DNA of 64,000 bases, from assembly GCF_027595165.1 (NCBI RefSeq), contig NZ_CP097291.1, positions 3,814,943 through 3,878,942 of the forward strand. Reading direction: 5' to 3'. Positions 28,054 to 39,127 of the stretch are shown piece after piece; position 1 is the first letter of the stretch, and each line of letters opens with the position of its first letter. A program made the translations under genes and the position numbers. This stretch comes from Providencia sp. PROV188 (GTDB lineage Bacteria; Pseudomonadota; Gammaproteobacteria; Enterobacterales; Enterobacteriaceae). The notes beneath the pieces are model-generated. The model made no database searches and was not told the origin of the DNA. It saw only the letters and a program-made list of their open reading frames with translations.

Positions 28054-28830
28054 ATGATTTTTGATGATAAAAGTGATATGACCCTTGTTATAACTAGCTG
28101 TGGGCGATTTGAATTACTGAAAGCAACATTATTATCATTTGATAAATATAATTCATATCCGATCAAAAAAGTCATAATTACTGAAGATTCTGGAAATACT
28201 GATGTTCATAAAGTTATTCCTGAATCATGGAAACCATATACCGATGTCATTGTTAATAAGAAAAACTTAGGTCAAATAAAATCTATTGACCTTGCATACA
28301 GTAAAATTGACACCGACTATATTTTTCATTGTGAAGATGATTGGGAATTCTATCGAAGCAATTTTATTGAAGATTCAATAACTTTATTACTACACGACCC
28401 TAAACTTTTACAAGTTTGGCTACGTGATTATTATGATGATATCAAAAAACATTATTCTTTTATTGGCAAAGATGAGCAGAAAGAATTTGAAAATATATCT
28501 TATTCCGTAATAAATAGCTCTCATTCAATGATGAGAGGATTCAGCTTCAATCCTGGAGTGAAAAGATTGTCTGATTATAAATTAATCAAAAAGTACAATA
28601 TTGGAAAGAGTGCTGATCTTACCGAAGGCGTTTTATCTATCGCATATAGCATGTATGGGATGTACGTCGTTATCTTAAATAAAAGTGCAGTAAAACACTT
28701 AGGGTGGGATAATCACATTCCAACTGATAGTGAGAAATTCAAAAAAAGTAAAAAAATAAAATATACAACACTAGGTTTTTTATTTGGATTTTTGGTTTCC
28801 ATGATTTTAAGTTTTTTAATTTTCAAATAA
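28054..28830 (+). CDS. GT-A glycosyltransferase-like protein with C-terminal membrane anchor
   Basis: The 258-residue protein starts with a GT2-like strand (Leu-Val-Ile-Thr-Ser-Cys-Gly-Arg, 11-18), has Glu-Asp-Ser-Gly (44-47) and a metal-site candidate Glu94-Asp95-Asp96-Trp, and ends in a hydrophobic helix (about 238-258). It is very AT-rich. It sits one base before waaL and divergent from mutM. Membrane tethering next to the ligase suggests action on LPS core or lipid-linked sugar. The exact substrate is unknown. Confidence 0.72.
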   Translation: MIFDDKSDMTLVITSCGRFELLKATLLSFDKYNSYPIKKVIITEDSGNTDVHKVIPESWKPYTDVIVNKKNLGQIKSIDLAYSKIDTDYIFHCEDDWEFYRSNFIEDSITLLLHDPKLLQVWLRDYYDDIKKHYSFIGKDEQKEFENISYSVINSSHSMMRGFSFNPGVKRLSDYKLIKKYNIGKSADLTEGVLSIAYSMYGMYVVILNKSAVKHLGWDNHIPTDSEKFKKSKKIKYTTLGFLFGFLVSMILSFLIFK

Positions 28831-28831
28831 T

Positions 28832-30058
28832 ATGAGCAATAGTATGTTTAACTCTATAAAAAATGGTAAATATGATAGGCTTACACTAATTAATGTATTT
28901 TCTATTGTATTTATTATTTCTATCTTTTTTATCGATGGAATAACAAGATATAAAAAAGGAATTTCAATATTAATTGTAATACTGTCCTTGATAACTTTCT
29001 TTCAATCGAAAAAAGATGAAGCATTTGCCTTATATAAAAATAAACTTTTCTTTTTTTCCTTGCTTTTTTCCCTGTTTTTACTGCTATCAGCATTGTATTC
29101 TGAAGACCGAAAAGAAACTATTAAGTATGCATTTAACAGCACACTAAATTATGGTCTTCTTTTCTTCATACTTTTCATTCCAATTTTACTTCACAAGCTA
29201 GATAAAAAAGATATTTTTCAAACGCTTACCTTTTCTTTTATATTTGGACTAACACTAAACTGTACTATTGAGTTAACAAGATATTGTTTAGAATATATAA
29301 ACAATGGTACATTACCATTTACGACTTATTCCTTTAGGGAAATTTCAAACTCTTTAGTTTTTTACTTTCCAGTACTACTTATCTTACTTTTTTCAGAGAG
29401 AACAAAATATTCTTTTTATCTCACTTTATTGTTAATTTCATTTTCCTTCATACTTCTAGGTACCTTATCCCGAGGAGCTTGGCTAGCGATATTAGTGTCA
29501 TGCATAACCTTTTTCCTATTAATAAAAAATTGGAAAGTACCACTAGCAGTGCTAATCCTTATTGGAATTACACTTATCACCTTGAAAGTAATTACCAATG
29601 AGAACAATATTTTATTATTTTCTAAATTAGAGCAAACCAGTAGTTCTAACCGTTATGCTAACGGAACTCAAGGTACAGCCTTGGAAATGATTAAAGAGAA
29701 GCCAATTCTTGGATATGGTTATGGCAACAATGTTTATGATTCTGTTTATAATGAGAAAGTAAACCAACATCCAGATTGGGTTTATAAAAAATCTATAGGC
29801 CCACATAATACATTTTTATTTATCTGGTTTGGCACTGGTTTATTAGGGTTAACTTTATTTGTTTCAATGATAATAATAGCATTTATTTCACTCTTGAAAA
29901 ACTTAAAATCTGACTGTATCTATACCAAAAAAATTAGCATTATTTTAATAACCATTCTTGTTGGTTATCTACTCACTCGAGGTATGTTTGAACAGATGGA
30001 TATTAAGCCTCTCGGGATAGTTCTTGGCTTCTTACTCTTAGTACAAAAGAAAACCTAA
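28832..30058 (+). CDS. waaL: O-antigen ligase (Wzy_C family)
   Basis: WaaL transfers undecaprenyl-pyrophosphate-linked O-antigen to the LPS core in the periplasm. The 408-residue protein has about ten to twelve membrane segments, an Arg-Gly-Ala-Trp-Leu-Ala motif near 210, and a large periplasmic loop (about 255-330) with the family Gly-Pro-His-Asn-Thr-Phe (catalytic His). It is AT-rich like its upstream partner. Wzy polymerases share this architecture, but the location among core genes and the His-Asn motif favour ligase. Confidence 0.82.
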   Translation: MSNSMFNSIKNGKYDRLTLINVFSIVFIISIFFIDGITRYKKGISILIVILSLITFFQSKKDEAFALYKNKLFFFSLLFSLFLLLSALYSEDRKETIKYAFNSTLNYGLLFFILFIPILLHKLDKKDIFQTLTFSFIFGLTLNCTIELTRYCLEYINNGTLPFTTYSFREISNSLVFYFPVLLILLFSERTKYSFYLTLLLISFSFILLGTLSRGAWLAILVSCITFFLLIKNWKVPLAVLILIGITLITLKVITNENNILLFSKLEQTSSSNRYANGTQGTALEMIKEKPILGYGYGNNVYDSVYNEKVNQHPDWVYKKSIGPHNTFLFIWFGTGLLGLTLFVSMIIIAFISLLKNLKSDCIYTKKISIILITILVGYLLTRGMFEQMDIKPLGIVLGFLLLVQKKT

Positions 30059-30089
30059 TTATCACCTATTCAAAAAATCATATTCGAGC

Positions 30090-31100
30090 CTAAAATATTT
30101 TCTTAAATAAATATTTTAGGCTTAATAGAAGACTATAAATAAACTTTCCCTGTTTAAAAAAATGCTTTGCACTATATCTCAAATGGTTACTGCTATTAGC
30201 TTTCAATAAAGGAATATCTTTCCACGGAGAAGCATTTTTAGCGTCTAAAAATGGTTTTGCAGTTGGATAATTAGCCCACTCATGCCATGGCTTCGTTGGC
30301 CCTATATAGTGGATCAAAATTGTACTAGATGTTATTGGATTCTCTTTTCGACCATCTTGGAGTTCATAATTAATACTATATTGAGTGTTATATTTTTGGT
30401 CTAAGTAAACAATTTTACCAGTTAACAACATGTTCAATATATCTTGGTCAAGATAGGAAATCTTGGCTTTAACTTCATCTTGAGATAACAGATTCATTGC
30501 CTTTAGTGATATATCATTTTCCTTCCAACTCACTAAATTTAAAATTAAGAAGCCAGCATTAAAATACCCATTTGCAATACTAGGGATCCCCAATGCATCC
30601 GCTCTTTTTTTCCACCAATCAGAATCTCTTTCAGGAACAGCAGCTACCACTTGATTCTCTTTAAATTCAATATGTAACAAATCACTTAATGAGCCTTGGC
30701 ACATGATATCCGCATCCATATAAATGATGCGCTCTAGTTGCTCAGAAAAGTAGTCTGCAATGATAAATCTAAAATACGTTGCGTAAGACCAATTTTTGGT
30801 ACTTGGTAACGACTTTAACTGTTCACAATCAACTAAATATATTTTTATGCTTGTTTTATATTGCTCAGCTAACTCACGAAAAAGAGCCTCTTGTTCCGAA
30901 TCAAAATAATCGGTAAAAACATGAAAACAGAATGATATGTCCTCGTTATTTTTTAAGAGAGAGGCAATAGAAATTCCACAACCATATAAAAAATTACGGT
31001 CAATACCGTAAGAAATATGTAAACAATCATCTCTAGCAACCACATTTTTGGCTGTAAGATCAATTTGCTTTGTGATTGCACTTTCCTTATTAAAAAACAT
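30090..31100 (-). CDS. Family 8 LPS core glycosyltransferase (WaaI/WaaO/WaaJ-like)
   Basis: A retaining GT8 enzyme, the family that adds outer-core glucose or galactose. The 336-residue protein has the metal-binding Asp129-Ala-Asp131 and the family His-Tyr-x-Gly-x-x-Lys-Pro-Trp near the C-terminus. The open frame reaches 31175 inside waaP, but ATG 31100 is preceded by AAGAGAG and gives the family length. Last gene of waaQ-waaG-waaP-GT8. Whether it adds Glc, Gal or another hexose is not clear. Confidence 0.9.
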   Translation of the reverse strand: MFFNKESAITKQIDLTAKNVVARDDCLHISYGIDRNFLYGCGISIASLLKNNEDISFCFHVFTDYFDSEQEALFRELAEQYKTSIKIYLVDCEQLKSLPSTKNWSYATYFRFIIADYFSEQLERIIYMDADIMCQGSLSDLLHIEFKENQVVAAVPERDSDWWKKRADALGIPSIANGYFNAGFLILNLVSWKENDISLKAMNLLSQDEVKAKISYLDQDILNMLLTGKIVYLDQKYNTQYSINYELQDGRKENPITSSTILIHYIGPTKPWHEWANYPTAKPFLDAKNASPWKDIPLLKANSSNHLRYSAKHFFKQGKFIYSLLLSLKYLFKKIF

Positions 31101-31119
31101 GTTTAGTCTCTCTTTTTCT

Positions 31120-31917
31120 TTATAGCGACTTTCTGATCGTACGCGCTTTAATTTTGTCAGCTTTGCTTTTCGCATCTGCCATCAAACTAGATTCTTGACT
31201 CAGTATCTCTTTTAACGGCATTTCAAAATAAACCTTCATAAACCGGAAAATATCTCGTTGAGTTAAGCCGATTTCTAGTGACGAAAAGTATAAACCAATT
31301 AAATCCTTATTTCGCCAACGGGTAGGAACTGACGACCGTAGCTGTGCGCGATGCAAATCGATAACTGAAATTTTTAAATCGTGCAGATTTTCTGTGAACG
31401 GTAGATGCAGTAAGAAATGGCAAATATAACAGTCGCGGTGATTAATGCCGATGCGATGCATCTTACGTACCATCTCGGCAACTCGCTGGATCAACATTTG
31501 CTTAGTTCTGAATTTAGGCGGTTGAGTTGCCCAATTAGCGCAGTAATCTTCTAAACTCACTGTTGGAGTGAGGTCTTCAGTAATAATAAATGAATGACGT
31601 CGAAGTGGGTTCCACCCTCTTTGCCCAAAAGCACGCCCGTTCATGGTATCAACGCCAGCTTCAGTCAATCGATGAATTGCATTCCATTCACGATCTGCAC
31701 CTAAAACAGGTAAACGGAATGAAAATAAATTCTTCAAAACCTCTTTTAGCGTCGTGCCATAATGAATCTTAATAAAATAGCTTTTATCATCAAGCTGGAA
31801 ACGCAATGTTCTGCGCGTTTCCAATGCACGAAAGACTTCGCCATCCAGTTTATCTGTTTCAACAAATGGGTCTTTATCTTTCCATAATTCGTTAAAAGGT
31901 GCTTTTAACTCAACCAT
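31120..31917 (-). CDS. waaP: LPS core heptose(I) kinase
   Basis: WaaP phosphorylates the first heptose, which stabilises the outer membrane through cation cross-bridging. The 265-residue protein closely follows E. coli WaaP, with catalytic Asp162 in Asn-His-Arg-Asp-Cys-Tyr-Ile-Cys-His and Asp-Leu-His-Arg-Ala as the second kinase motif. It overlaps waaG by 8 bases. The C-terminal basic tail overlaps the upstream extension of the GT8 frame. Confidence 0.97.
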   Translation of the reverse strand: MVELKAPFNELWKDKDPFVETDKLDGEVFRALETRRTLRFQLDDKSYFIKIHYGTTLKEVLKNLFSFRLPVLGADREWNAIHRLTEAGVDTMNGRAFGQRGWNPLRRHSFIITEDLTPTVSLEDYCANWATQPPKFRTKQMLIQRVAEMVRKMHRIGINHRDCYICHFLLHLPFTENLHDLKISVIDLHRAQLRSSVPTRWRNKDLIGLYFSSLEIGLTQRDIFRFMKVYFEMPLKEILSQESSLMADAKSKADKIKARTIRKSL

Positions 31918-33034
31918 TAGAGCATCCTAAAATAATATCGGCCGCTTTTTCCGGTAAACTATACAGATCTTCTGTATCCGCATAGTATTTAGCATTGTTT
32001 ACCCACTGAGTTCGTTTTTGTGTATCTTGCAGACTATCGCATAGAGCCTGATTTAAAACTGTCTGTTCAAACGGCTCATTAACCACCACGCCACATTGTG
32101 CTTTGTCGATAAACGACGCATAACCACACACTTCAGTGACTATAATTGGCAATCCAGCAACAATCGCTTCAAGCAGGACAATCCCAGCCGCTTCTTGATA
32201 AGCCGGATGCATCAAAATATCCGCAGCAGCCATTAGCTCCGCAATGTCATTGCGTCCGCTAAAAAATGAAACTTGTTTAGTAATTCCCAACGTTTCCGCT
32301 AATCGTTGATATTTACCGGGTTTATCTTGCCCTACCACCATCAAAAGTGTGTTATTTCTGATGTTTTCAGGCAGTGCTGCCATCGCCTTAAGAGTTCTAT
32401 CAACTCCCTTGCGTTTAAAATCAGACCCAACTTGAAGCAGTAAAAATGCAGACTCTGGAATTTGATTCTTTTCCCGATAAATACGCTTAGCATCCACAAT
32501 CTGTTGGTCATATTTTCGATCAACGGCTATACCCGGAGGCAGCATGTGAAAACGGTCACTTTCCGTTCCATAGTGCTTTTCAAAATGGGTAATTTGATGA
32601 GGAGTGAGCATCATGAGCTGCGTTGCCTTTCCTTTTTGGAAGACCGCTTTTTCAAAAGCAACATAATGTTTATAGCGTGGAGTCAGCTTATAGAAAAAGC
32701 CTTTTTCTTCAGCCACTTTTTGCGCATAACAAACATCCGCAGCAAAATATACATCCAGCTCAGGCATTTTATTAAAGCCAACAATTCTATCTACAGGATG
32801 TTGCTTCAGATGTGCCATTACCCATTCACAATATTGGGCATTTCGTCCATGGTTAGTGCCTGAACTAGTAGGAACAATAATAATTTCAAACTGTTCTGGG
32901 CGTTCACCTTCCCATGACTGGGTATAAACACGAATCTGATGTCCACGAGCTTGGCAAGCCATCGCGATACGTAAAAAGTCGCGTTGTAGCCCTCCAAATG
33001 GAAAATATTTATACAGACAAAATGCCAACACCAT
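31910..33034 (-). CDS. waaG: LPS core glucosyltransferase I (GT4)
   Basis: WaaG adds the first outer-core hexose to heptose II. The 374-residue GT-B protein shares the N-terminal [12 protein letters not shown] with E. coli WaaG and has the C-terminal Glu-Ala-Ala-Gly-Ile-Val-Leu-Leu-Glu donor motif. The gene starts one base after the waaQ stop and overlaps waaP by 8 bases, so waaQGP is one operon as in E. coli. In Proteeae this enzyme may add a sugar other than glucose; sequence alone does not decide. Confidence 0.93.
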   Translation of the reverse strand: MVLAFCLYKYFPFGGLQRDFLRIAMACQARGHQIRVYTQSWEGERPEQFEIIIVPTSSGTNHGRNAQYCEWVMAHLKQHPVDRIVGFNKMPELDVYFAADVCYAQKVAEEKGFFYKLTPRYKHYVAFEKAVFQKGKATQLMMLTPHQITHFEKHYGTESDRFHMLPPGIAVDRKYDQQIVDAKRIYREKNQIPESAFLLLQVGSDFKRKGVDRTLKAMAALPENIRNNTLLMVVGQDKPGKYQRLAETLGITKQVSFFSGRNDIAELMAAADILMHPAYQEAAGIVLLEAIVAGLPIIVTEVCGYASFIDKAQCGVVVNEPFEQTVLNQALCDSLQDTQKRTQWVNNAKYYADTEDLYSLPEKAADIILGCSNG

Positions 33035-33035
33035 C

Positions 33036-34100
33036 TTAGTACCTTCCCATCATTGAGCGCATATTCATCGGCAGCATTTGCTCTGTTGCTTCAATCACAT
33101 CACTCGCAGGGATCACGGAGAGATATTTTTTATTGCGGTCTAGCTCATCTCTAGGTGGCATATTTTCATAGTCCCCCGCCCAGAATTTCACCACATTATC
33201 GCTCCATGGACGCCAGAAAATATGGTTAGTGGCACCAAATAAGCAAACGATGGGAGTTTTAACCGCGGCAGCAATATGCATCGGTGCAGAATCGACACCA
33301 ATAAAAAGGGCAGCATGCGCAATTAATGCGCCTAATTCAGGGAAAGATGTTTTTCCTGCAAGCTCAGTCGTTGGCTTGGTTTGGCAATTCTCCGCAATTT
33401 CATTCACACACGCTAAGTCTTCTTTGCTTGGGCCCGATGTTAATACCACTTGATAGCCACGAGACTGCAACGCATCAATGACGGCTGAGAATTTTTCATT
33501 ATCCCAACATTTAAAAATTTGTCGGGCAGTAGGCTGGATCACGACATAGCTACTGTGAACGCCAAGGTCTAACAGTCTTTGATCAATTTTTTTCCAATCA
33601 TCTTCCGCATAAGACATGGTTAGGTCTGTTTTGAATTCTTGGATCCCTAACGGTTTTAATACAGAAAGATTATTTAAAACAACATGCTCTCCTTCAGGAG
33701 GAGTGAGATGCGTAAAGCTATTTCGCCAAAATTTCGAATCACGATGACCGAAATCGTGTGAAATCTTAGTTTCTGCGGGAATCGCGCGAACGAGTAACGA
33801 AACCATCCATTGGTCGGCAAGGTTAACCACTAAATCATACTGATTACGACGTAATTTAAACAGTAGACTTAAAAAGTTGCAGGCTTTACTCAAACCACCA
33901 CTTTTCTTACCTTTCATGCCATATAGTGTATGGATCTCTTGGTTTTCCGACAAAATGGGAATGGTGTCCTGATAAAGCAAAACATCAATCTGAGCATCAG
34001 GATAATTTTGCTTCAATGAGCTGATAACAGGCGTCGTCAGTAGCATGTCACCATGAAACCGCATCTTGATTACAAGAATTTTTTTATACTGTTTTTTCAC
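33036..34100 (-). CDS. waaQ: LPS heptosyltransferase III
   Basis: WaaQ adds the branching third heptose to heptose II. The 354-residue GT9 protein has Lys-Met-Arg-Phe-His-Gly-Asp-Met-Leu-Leu near the N-terminus (12-21) and Gly-Val-Asp-Ser-Ala-Pro-Met-His at the donor site. First gene of the waaQ-waaG-waaP-GT8 operon. I looked upstream for the JUMPstart/ops element that precedes waaQ in E. coli and did not find it. Confidence 0.95.
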   Translation of the reverse strand: MKKQYKKILVIKMRFHGDMLLTTPVISSLKQNYPDAQIDVLLYQDTIPILSENQEIHTLYGMKGKKSGGLSKACNFLSLLFKLRRNQYDLVVNLADQWMVSLLVRAIPAETKISHDFGHRDSKFWRNSFTHLTPPEGEHVVLNNLSVLKPLGIQEFKTDLTMSYAEDDWKKIDQRLLDLGVHSSYVVIQPTARQIFKCWDNEKFSAVIDALQSRGYQVVLTSGPSKEDLACVNEIAENCQTKPTTELAGKTSFPELGALIAHAALFIGVDSAPMHIAAAVKTPIVCLFGATNHIFWRPWSDNVVKFWAGDYENMPPRDELDRNKKYLSVIPASDVIEATEQMLPMNMRSMMGRY

Positions 34101-34263
34101 CAGGAGCTCTTAATCAGGTCTAGTAGATAAATTGATATGGATATTTGACAATAAAATGCGTTATTAATTCCATGAATACTGAACATGTTACTACGTTCAG
34201 ATTAATGGTTATAGTTTTTAATCAATATCCCTATGGATAGCCACTTTATGGCTAATTTTTGAC

Positions 34264-34290
34264 ATAAAAAAACCCAGCCTAAGCTGGGTT
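34264..34290 (-). terminator. Terminator after rpmB-rpmG
   Basis: An 8-bp stem (AACCCAGC with GCTGGGTT) and 4-base loop are followed on the minus strand by a run of T. It lies 22 bases after the rpmG stop. Confidence 0.9.
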
Positions 34291-34311
34291 CTTCGTACGC
34301 AGAAAGCAAAA

Positions 34312-34482
<171 letters not shown>

Positions 34483-34490
34483 TTAGCTCC

Positions 34491-34748
<258 letters not shown>

Positions 34749-34853
34749 TCAGCTCGAGCTTTTTTGTTCTGGGCTTGACTGCCTCGTCAGGCTTAGGAGC
34801 CCATCTCAGCAAACTTTTAAGTGATCAACAAAATATCTTTATCTTAGCAAAAA

Positions 34854-34882
34854 AATTTACTGAGATAGGCTCTTCTCGTCAA
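34854..34882 (-). promoter_or_regulatory. Probable promoter for rpmB-rpmG
   Basis: On the minus strand, TTGACG (34882-34877) and TAAATT (34859-34854) are spaced by 17 bases. The transcript would carry a leader of roughly 120 bases before rpmB. Confidence 0.45.
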
Positions 34883-34979
34883 ACCCGAGATCCTTAAAGG
34901 TGGCGTAGTATACGCTTTCAATCGTTTTCACTCAAGCCCAACACAGCAAAAGTTGTCATTTTTTAGTCAAAAAATAATT

Positions 34980-35645
34980 TTACAGCCATCCGCGCTCGGC
35001 AAATGAGGTGCAAGATTTGTGTCCAACCACAAAATGATCAAGTAATTTAATCCCCATCATGTCACAAGCACTCTGAATTTTCTCAGTAACGTACTTATCT
35101 GCCATGCTTGGCTCAGGGTTTCCTGATGGGTGATTATGAGCAAGCACTATCGCTCTGGCATTCATTTTCATGGCAAACCGGATAATTTCTCTTGGATGCA
35201 CTTCAACGCGATTGATAGTGCCTTTAAACATCTCTTCCTGGCAAATCACCTGATGCTGGTTATTCAAAAATAGCACCATGAAAACCTCTCGCTCCTGCCC
35301 TGAAAACAATTCAAGCAACCTCGATTTCAATGTATTGGGGTTATCCATGATGTCATCACAAAGCACTTGCGCAGAAAAACAACGCCTTGCGAGTTCGCTA
35401 GCGGCTTGCAACTGACTTAATTTACAAGCCCCCAAGCCTTTGCATTCAATCAGCTTTGCGTAGTCAGCTTGCACTAATAAATAGAGTGAACCAAACTCAT
35501 GAAGTAAACGCTGAGCAAGTTGTAAAACGGGTTCACCTCGTGTTCCCGTACGTAAGAAAATAGCTAATAACTCTGCATCAGATAATGATGCAGCTCCATA
35601 TGCCAACATTTTTTCTCGTGGTAAAAGCTCCATGTATTCGTGCAT
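34980..35645 (-). CDS. radC: RadC family JAB/MPN-domain protein
   Basis: RadC (YicR) proteins have an N-terminal helix-hairpin-helix region and a C-terminal JAB1/MPN metalloprotease-like domain with His-x-His-Pro-Ser-Gly (here HNHPSG) and a downstream Asp-His. The name reflects an old, since revised link to DNA repair; the true role is unknown. The frame runs to 35747, but ATG 35645 has AGAGGA upstream and gives 221 residues, like E. coli. Divergent from coaBC. Confidence 0.93.
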   Translation of the reverse strand: MHEYMELLPREKMLAYGAASLSDAELLAIFLRTGTRGEPVLQLAQRLLHEFGSLYLLVQADYAKLIECKGLGACKLSQLQAASELARRCFSAQVLCDDIMDNPNTLKSRLLELFSGQEREVFMVLFLNNQHQVICQEEMFKGTINRVEVHPREIIRFAMKMNARAIVLAHNHPSGNPEPSMADKYVTEKIQSACDMMGIKLLDHFVVGHKSCTSFAERGWL

Positions 35646-35827
35646 CGACTCATCCTCTTTCACGTCGTTGCCCTCTTTGTAGTCAACCAACATACACAGA
35701 GCAATCATATAAACTAGCCTTTGCGTAGCGCTTCGCAAAAATAGCATCGGGATACAAAATCGGCTCTCTCACCAAGCTCATTGATATGGTAAGATGCCCC
35801 CCATGTTGACCAAATCGGACAGAGACC

Positions 35828-37084
35828 ATGACTCAACAAACTTCAGTTAACTCATTATTAGGTAAGCGAATTGTTCTTGGTATCAGTGGTGGAATAGCCG
35901 CTTATAAAATCCCTGAACTCACTCGCCGACTGCGTGATGAAGGGGCATCTGTACGTGTTGTCATGACACCTGCGGCAAAAGCGTTCATTACACCTCTCAC
36001 GTTGCAAGCCGTTTCCGGTCATCCGGTCGCTGATGATTTGCTAGACCCTGCCGCTGAGGCCGCAATGGGTCACATTGAATTGGCAAAATGGGCTGATATA
36101 ATTATTTTAGCGCCAGCTACTGCCGATTTAATCGCACGATTAAGCGCTGGCATGGCGAATGATTTACTTACGACCGTTTGTCTTGCATCTGCGGCGCCTA
36201 TTGCCGTCGTGCCTGCGATGAATCAACAAATGTATCGCGCTGCAGCAACACAGGATAATTTAATCAGACTGCAACAACGCCAGTGTATGATTTGGGGTCC
36301 TGATGAAGGCAGCCAAGCATGTGGTGATGTGGGGCCAGGGCGTATGATTGACCCATTAGCTATCGTGAAATTGGCTGGTCAGCACTTTCAATCATGTTTA
36401 GGTCAGCAATCACGTTCAGACCTACAGGGGATTTCAATCATGGTTACGGCAGGTCCAACCCGTGAAGATTTGGATCCTGTACGCTTTATCAGTAATCATA
36501 GTTCTGGGAAAATGGGTTTTGCCATCGCGCAAGCTGCCAGTGAACGCGGAGCGAACGTCACTCTCGTCGCAGGTCCTGTTAATTTGGCAACACCGAATGG
36601 TGTAAACCGCATTAACGTGACGAGCGCCCTTGAGATGTATGAACAAGTACACCAGTCTATTACTGAGCAAGATATTTTTATCGGCTGTGCTGCGGTTGCA
36701 GATTACCGAGCTAAAACCGTCGCTGAGAATAAAATTAAGAAACAAGGGAATGAAGTTTCCATTACCCTTGTACAAAACCCTGACATTGTGGCAAGTGTAG
36801 GAAAACTGACGCAAAATCGCCCTTATGTAGTCGGTTTCGCGGCAGAGACCCAAAATGTCGAAGAATATGCACGACAAAAGCGCCAACAAAAGCAACTTGA
36901 TTTAATTTGTGCGAATGACGTTTCCTTAGCGGATAATGGCTTTAATAGTGATAACAATGCACTACATCTATTTGATGCCCACGGTGATGTTCGATTACCA
37001 CACAGTAGTAAAATTGAATTAAGCCACCATTTACTTGACGAGATACTCCAACGTTATGAAAAAGATCGATCTGAAAATTCTTGA
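35828..37084 (+). CDS. coaBC: Bifunctional phosphopantothenoylcysteine decarboxylase/phosphopantothenate-cysteine ligase
   Basis: CoaBC (Dfp) carries out two steps of CoA synthesis. The N-terminal flavin domain (about 1-200) has catalytic His82 in Gly-His-Ile-Glu-Leu, Pro-Ala-Met-Asn (129-132) and Cys165; these are E. coli His75 and Cys158 shifted by seven. The C-terminal CTP-dependent ligase domain has Lys-Ile-Lys-Lys-Gln-Gly. The 3' end overlaps dut by 29 bases. Confidence 0.97.
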   Translation: MTQQTSVNSLLGKRIVLGISGGIAAYKIPELTRRLRDEGASVRVVMTPAAKAFITPLTLQAVSGHPVADDLLDPAAEAAMGHIELAKWADIIILAPATADLIARLSAGMANDLLTTVCLASAAPIAVVPAMNQQMYRAAATQDNLIRLQQRQCMIWGPDEGSQACGDVGPGRMIDPLAIVKLAGQHFQSCLGQQSRSDLQGISIMVTAGPTREDLDPVRFISNHSSGKMGFAIAQAASERGANVTLVAGPVNLATPNGVNRINVTSALEMYEQVHQSITEQDIFIGCAAVADYRAKTVAENKIKKQGNEVSITLVQNPDIVASVGKLTQNRPYVVGFAAETQNVEEYARQKRQQKQLDLICANDVSLADNGFNSDNNALHLFDAHGDVRLPHSSKIELSHHLLDEILQRYEKDRSENS

Positions 37085-37511
37085 TGCACGTATTGGGAAT
37101 GAGTTTCCACTGCCAACTTACGCAACCACTGGCTCTGCGGGTTTAGATTTACGTGCATGTATTGATGCACCTATCGATTTAGCACCGGGTCAAACTGAAT
37201 TGATCCCAACAGGTCTAGCTATCCATATTGCAGACGAGCAACTTGCCGCAGTAATTCTGCCACGTTCAGGTTTAGGTCATAAGCATGGTGTAGTACTAGG
37301 TAACTTGGTTGGTTTAATCGACTCAGACTACCAAGGCCAACTGATGGTGTCAGTATGGAACCGTAGCGACAAAGCATTCACCGTTGAACCGGGTGAACGT
37401 ATGGCACAAATGGTCTTTGTTCCTGTTGTTCAGGCACAATTCAATATTGTGGATGACTTTGACGCGAGTGAACGCGGTGAAGGTGGTTTCGGTCATTCTG
37501 GCCGCCAATAA
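37056..37511 (+). CDS. dut: Deoxyuridine 5'-triphosphate nucleotidohydrolase (dUTPase)
   Basis: Dut hydrolyses dUTP to dUMP, keeping uracil out of DNA. The 151-residue protein has the five trimeric dUTPase motifs, including Ala-Gly-Leu-Asp-Leu-Arg-Ala, Pro-Arg-Ser-Gly-Leu, Gly-Leu-Ile-Asp-Ser-Asp-Tyr and the C-terminal [10 protein letters not shown] arm. ATG 37056 lies inside coaBC, so the two are translationally coupled. Confidence 0.98.
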   Translation: MKKIDLKILDARIGNEFPLPTYATTGSAGLDLRACIDAPIDLAPGQTELIPTGLAIHIADEQLAAVILPRSGLGHKHGVVLGNLVGLIDSDYQGQLMVSVWNRSDKAFTVEPGERMAQMVFVPVVQAQFNIVDDFDASERGEGGFGHSGRQ

Positions 37512-37552
37512 TGGGCCGACAATAAGTCGAACCTATTCACGTTGAAATACCG

Positions 37553-37581
37553 AATATAGGCGCCCTACAAGCGTCTATATT
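37553..37581. repeat. Inverted repeat between dut and slmA
   Basis: A 10-bp arm (AATATAGGCG) pairs with CGTCTATATT with one G-U, around a 9-base loop. It lies 41 bases after the dut stop and lacks a proper T-run. It may be a weak terminator or mRNA 3'-end structure. Confidence 0.45.
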
Positions 37582-37744
37582 TATGAATAAAAACAATCAG
37601 TAAGGTATTTTTGTACCTCGTGAATGGATTAGATTTGATTATAATCTCTACATATTTTAAACCTGTTTTATTCTGAGTGTGACTTTACTCAGAGCGAAAT
37701 TTTGGATAGTTTGTCTTGCTGTTTTAGCAGGGGTCTTATCAGAC

Positions 37745-38341
37745 ATGGCAGAGAATACAATACAAAAACGTAACAGACGTGATGAGATTTTGCAGGCTCT
37801 TGCGTTAATGTTAGAAAGTAGCGATGGCAGCCAGCGTATTACAACGGCAAAACTCGCTGCAACAGTTGGTGTTTCAGAAGCTGCGCTATATCGTCATTTT
37901 CCAAGCAAAATGAAGATGTTCGACAGCTTAATTGAATTTATTGAAGATTCACTTGTTTCCCGCATCAACCTGATTTTAACGGACGAAAAAGATACACTTG
38001 TCCGAATTAAACTGGTTTTAGCGCTAATTTTAGGTTTCTCAGAGAAAAACCCTGGATTAACGCGTATAATGACGGGTCATGCGCTAATGTTCGAGCAAGA
38101 TAGGCTGCAAGGGCGCATTAACCAATTATTCGAACGTATCGAATCACAGCTGCGACAAGTATTAAAAGAGAAAAAAATTCGTGATGGACAAGGCTTTATC
38201 CATGACGAATCACTATTAGCTTCTCAACTATTAGCCTTCTGTGAAGGTATGCTGTCCCGCTTCGTACGTTCTGAGTTTCGTTACCGTCCAACGGTAGAGT
38301 TCGAAGCTCGCTGGCCTTTAATTTTGGCTCAGTTACAATAA
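37745..38341 (+). CDS. slmA: Nucleoid occlusion factor SlmA
   Basis: SlmA is a TetR-family DNA-binding protein that blocks FtsZ assembly over the nucleoid. The 198-residue product matches E. coli SlmA in length. The helix-turn-helix (about 30-52) reads Thr-Thr-Ala-Lys-Leu-Ala-Ala...Ala-Ala-Leu-Tyr-Arg-His-Phe-Pro. The frame is open 66 bases upstream from a GTG with a hydrophobic extension, but ATG 37745 fits the family and I chose it. Confidence 0.97.
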   Translation: MAENTIQKRNRRDEILQALALMLESSDGSQRITTAKLAATVGVSEAALYRHFPSKMKMFDSLIEFIEDSLVSRINLILTDEKDTLVRIKLVLALILGFSEKNPGLTRIMTGHALMFEQDRLQGRINQLFERIESQLRQVLKEKKIRDGQGFIHDESLLASQLLAFCEGMLSRFVRSEFRYRPTVEFEARWPLILAQLQ

Positions 38342-38364
38342 CCGCTTATTTATACTACTCACCC

Positions 38365-38392
38365 CGCCCATTATTGGGCGAGGGCTTTTTTT
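38365..38392 (+). terminator. Terminator after slmA
   Basis: A 6-bp GC-rich stem (CGCCCA with TGGGCG), which can be extended with a bulge to CCC/GGG, is followed by eight T. It lies between the convergent slmA and pyrE genes. Confidence 0.8.
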
Positions 38393-38395
38393 CAA

Positions 38396-39037
38396 TTAAA
38401 TTCCATACTGCTCACGATACGCTTTCATCGCAGCAAGATGCTGTTGCATATCTTCTTTTTCCGCTAAATATGTAATTAAATCGCTCATTGTGATGATCGA
38501 ATACACTTTACATCCATAGTCACGTTCCACTTCCTGTACCGCAGAAATTTCACCTTTCCCTTTTTCTTGACGATCTAAACACAGCAACACGCCACTCAAC
38601 GTTGCTTTCTGCTGTTTGATGATTTCCATCGACTCACGAATTGCCGTACCTGCCGTAATCACATCATCGACAACCACAACACGTCCTTGCAGTGGGCTAC
38701 CCACTAATGTACCGCCTTCCCCGTGGTCTTTCGCTTCTTTACGATTAAAGCAGTATGGCATATCGATATTGTGATGTTCTGCCAATGCGACTGCGGTTGT
38801 GGTCGCAATCGGAATACCTTTATAGGCTGGACCAAAAATCACATCACACTCAATGGCACTTTCTTTTAACGCTTGTGCATAAAAACGACCGACAAGAGCC
38901 AAGTCACGCCCTGTATTAAACAGCCCCGCATTAAAGAAATAGGGACTCTTACGACCTGATTTCAGCGTAAACTCACCAAATTTCAGTACCTGTTTTTTCA
39001 TGGCAAGTTCAATAAAATCGCGCTGATAGGCTTTCAT
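38396..39037 (-). CDS. pyrE: Orotate phosphoribosyltransferase
   Basis: PyrE converts orotate and PRPP to OMP in pyrimidine synthesis. The 213-residue protein has the PRPP-binding motif [13 protein letters not shown] and is full length. It lies downstream of rph, separated by an attenuator hairpin, as in E. coli. Confidence 0.98.
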   Translation of the reverse strand: MKAYQRDFIELAMKKQVLKFGEFTLKSGRKSPYFFNAGLFNTGRDLALVGRFYAQALKESAIECDVIFGPAYKGIPIATTTAVALAEHHNIDMPYCFNRKEAKDHGEGGTLVGSPLQGRVVVVDDVITAGTAIRESMEIIKQQKATLSGVLLCLDRQEKGKGEISAVQEVERDYGCKVYSIITMSDLITYLAEKEDMQQHLAAMKAYREQYGI

Positions 39038-39127
39038 TGGTCATTCTCCTCATTAATTAGTATTGGTCTTTTTTAATTGGAACTACTTTCGCGGTTTATT
39101 TGCTGCTGTATTCATAAACTGCGGGCA

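Noticed and set aside
37679-37744. N-terminal hydrophobic extension of SlmA
   Set aside because: SlmA is cytoplasmic and of 198 residues; ATG 37745 gives exactly that. The extension is an open frame by chance.
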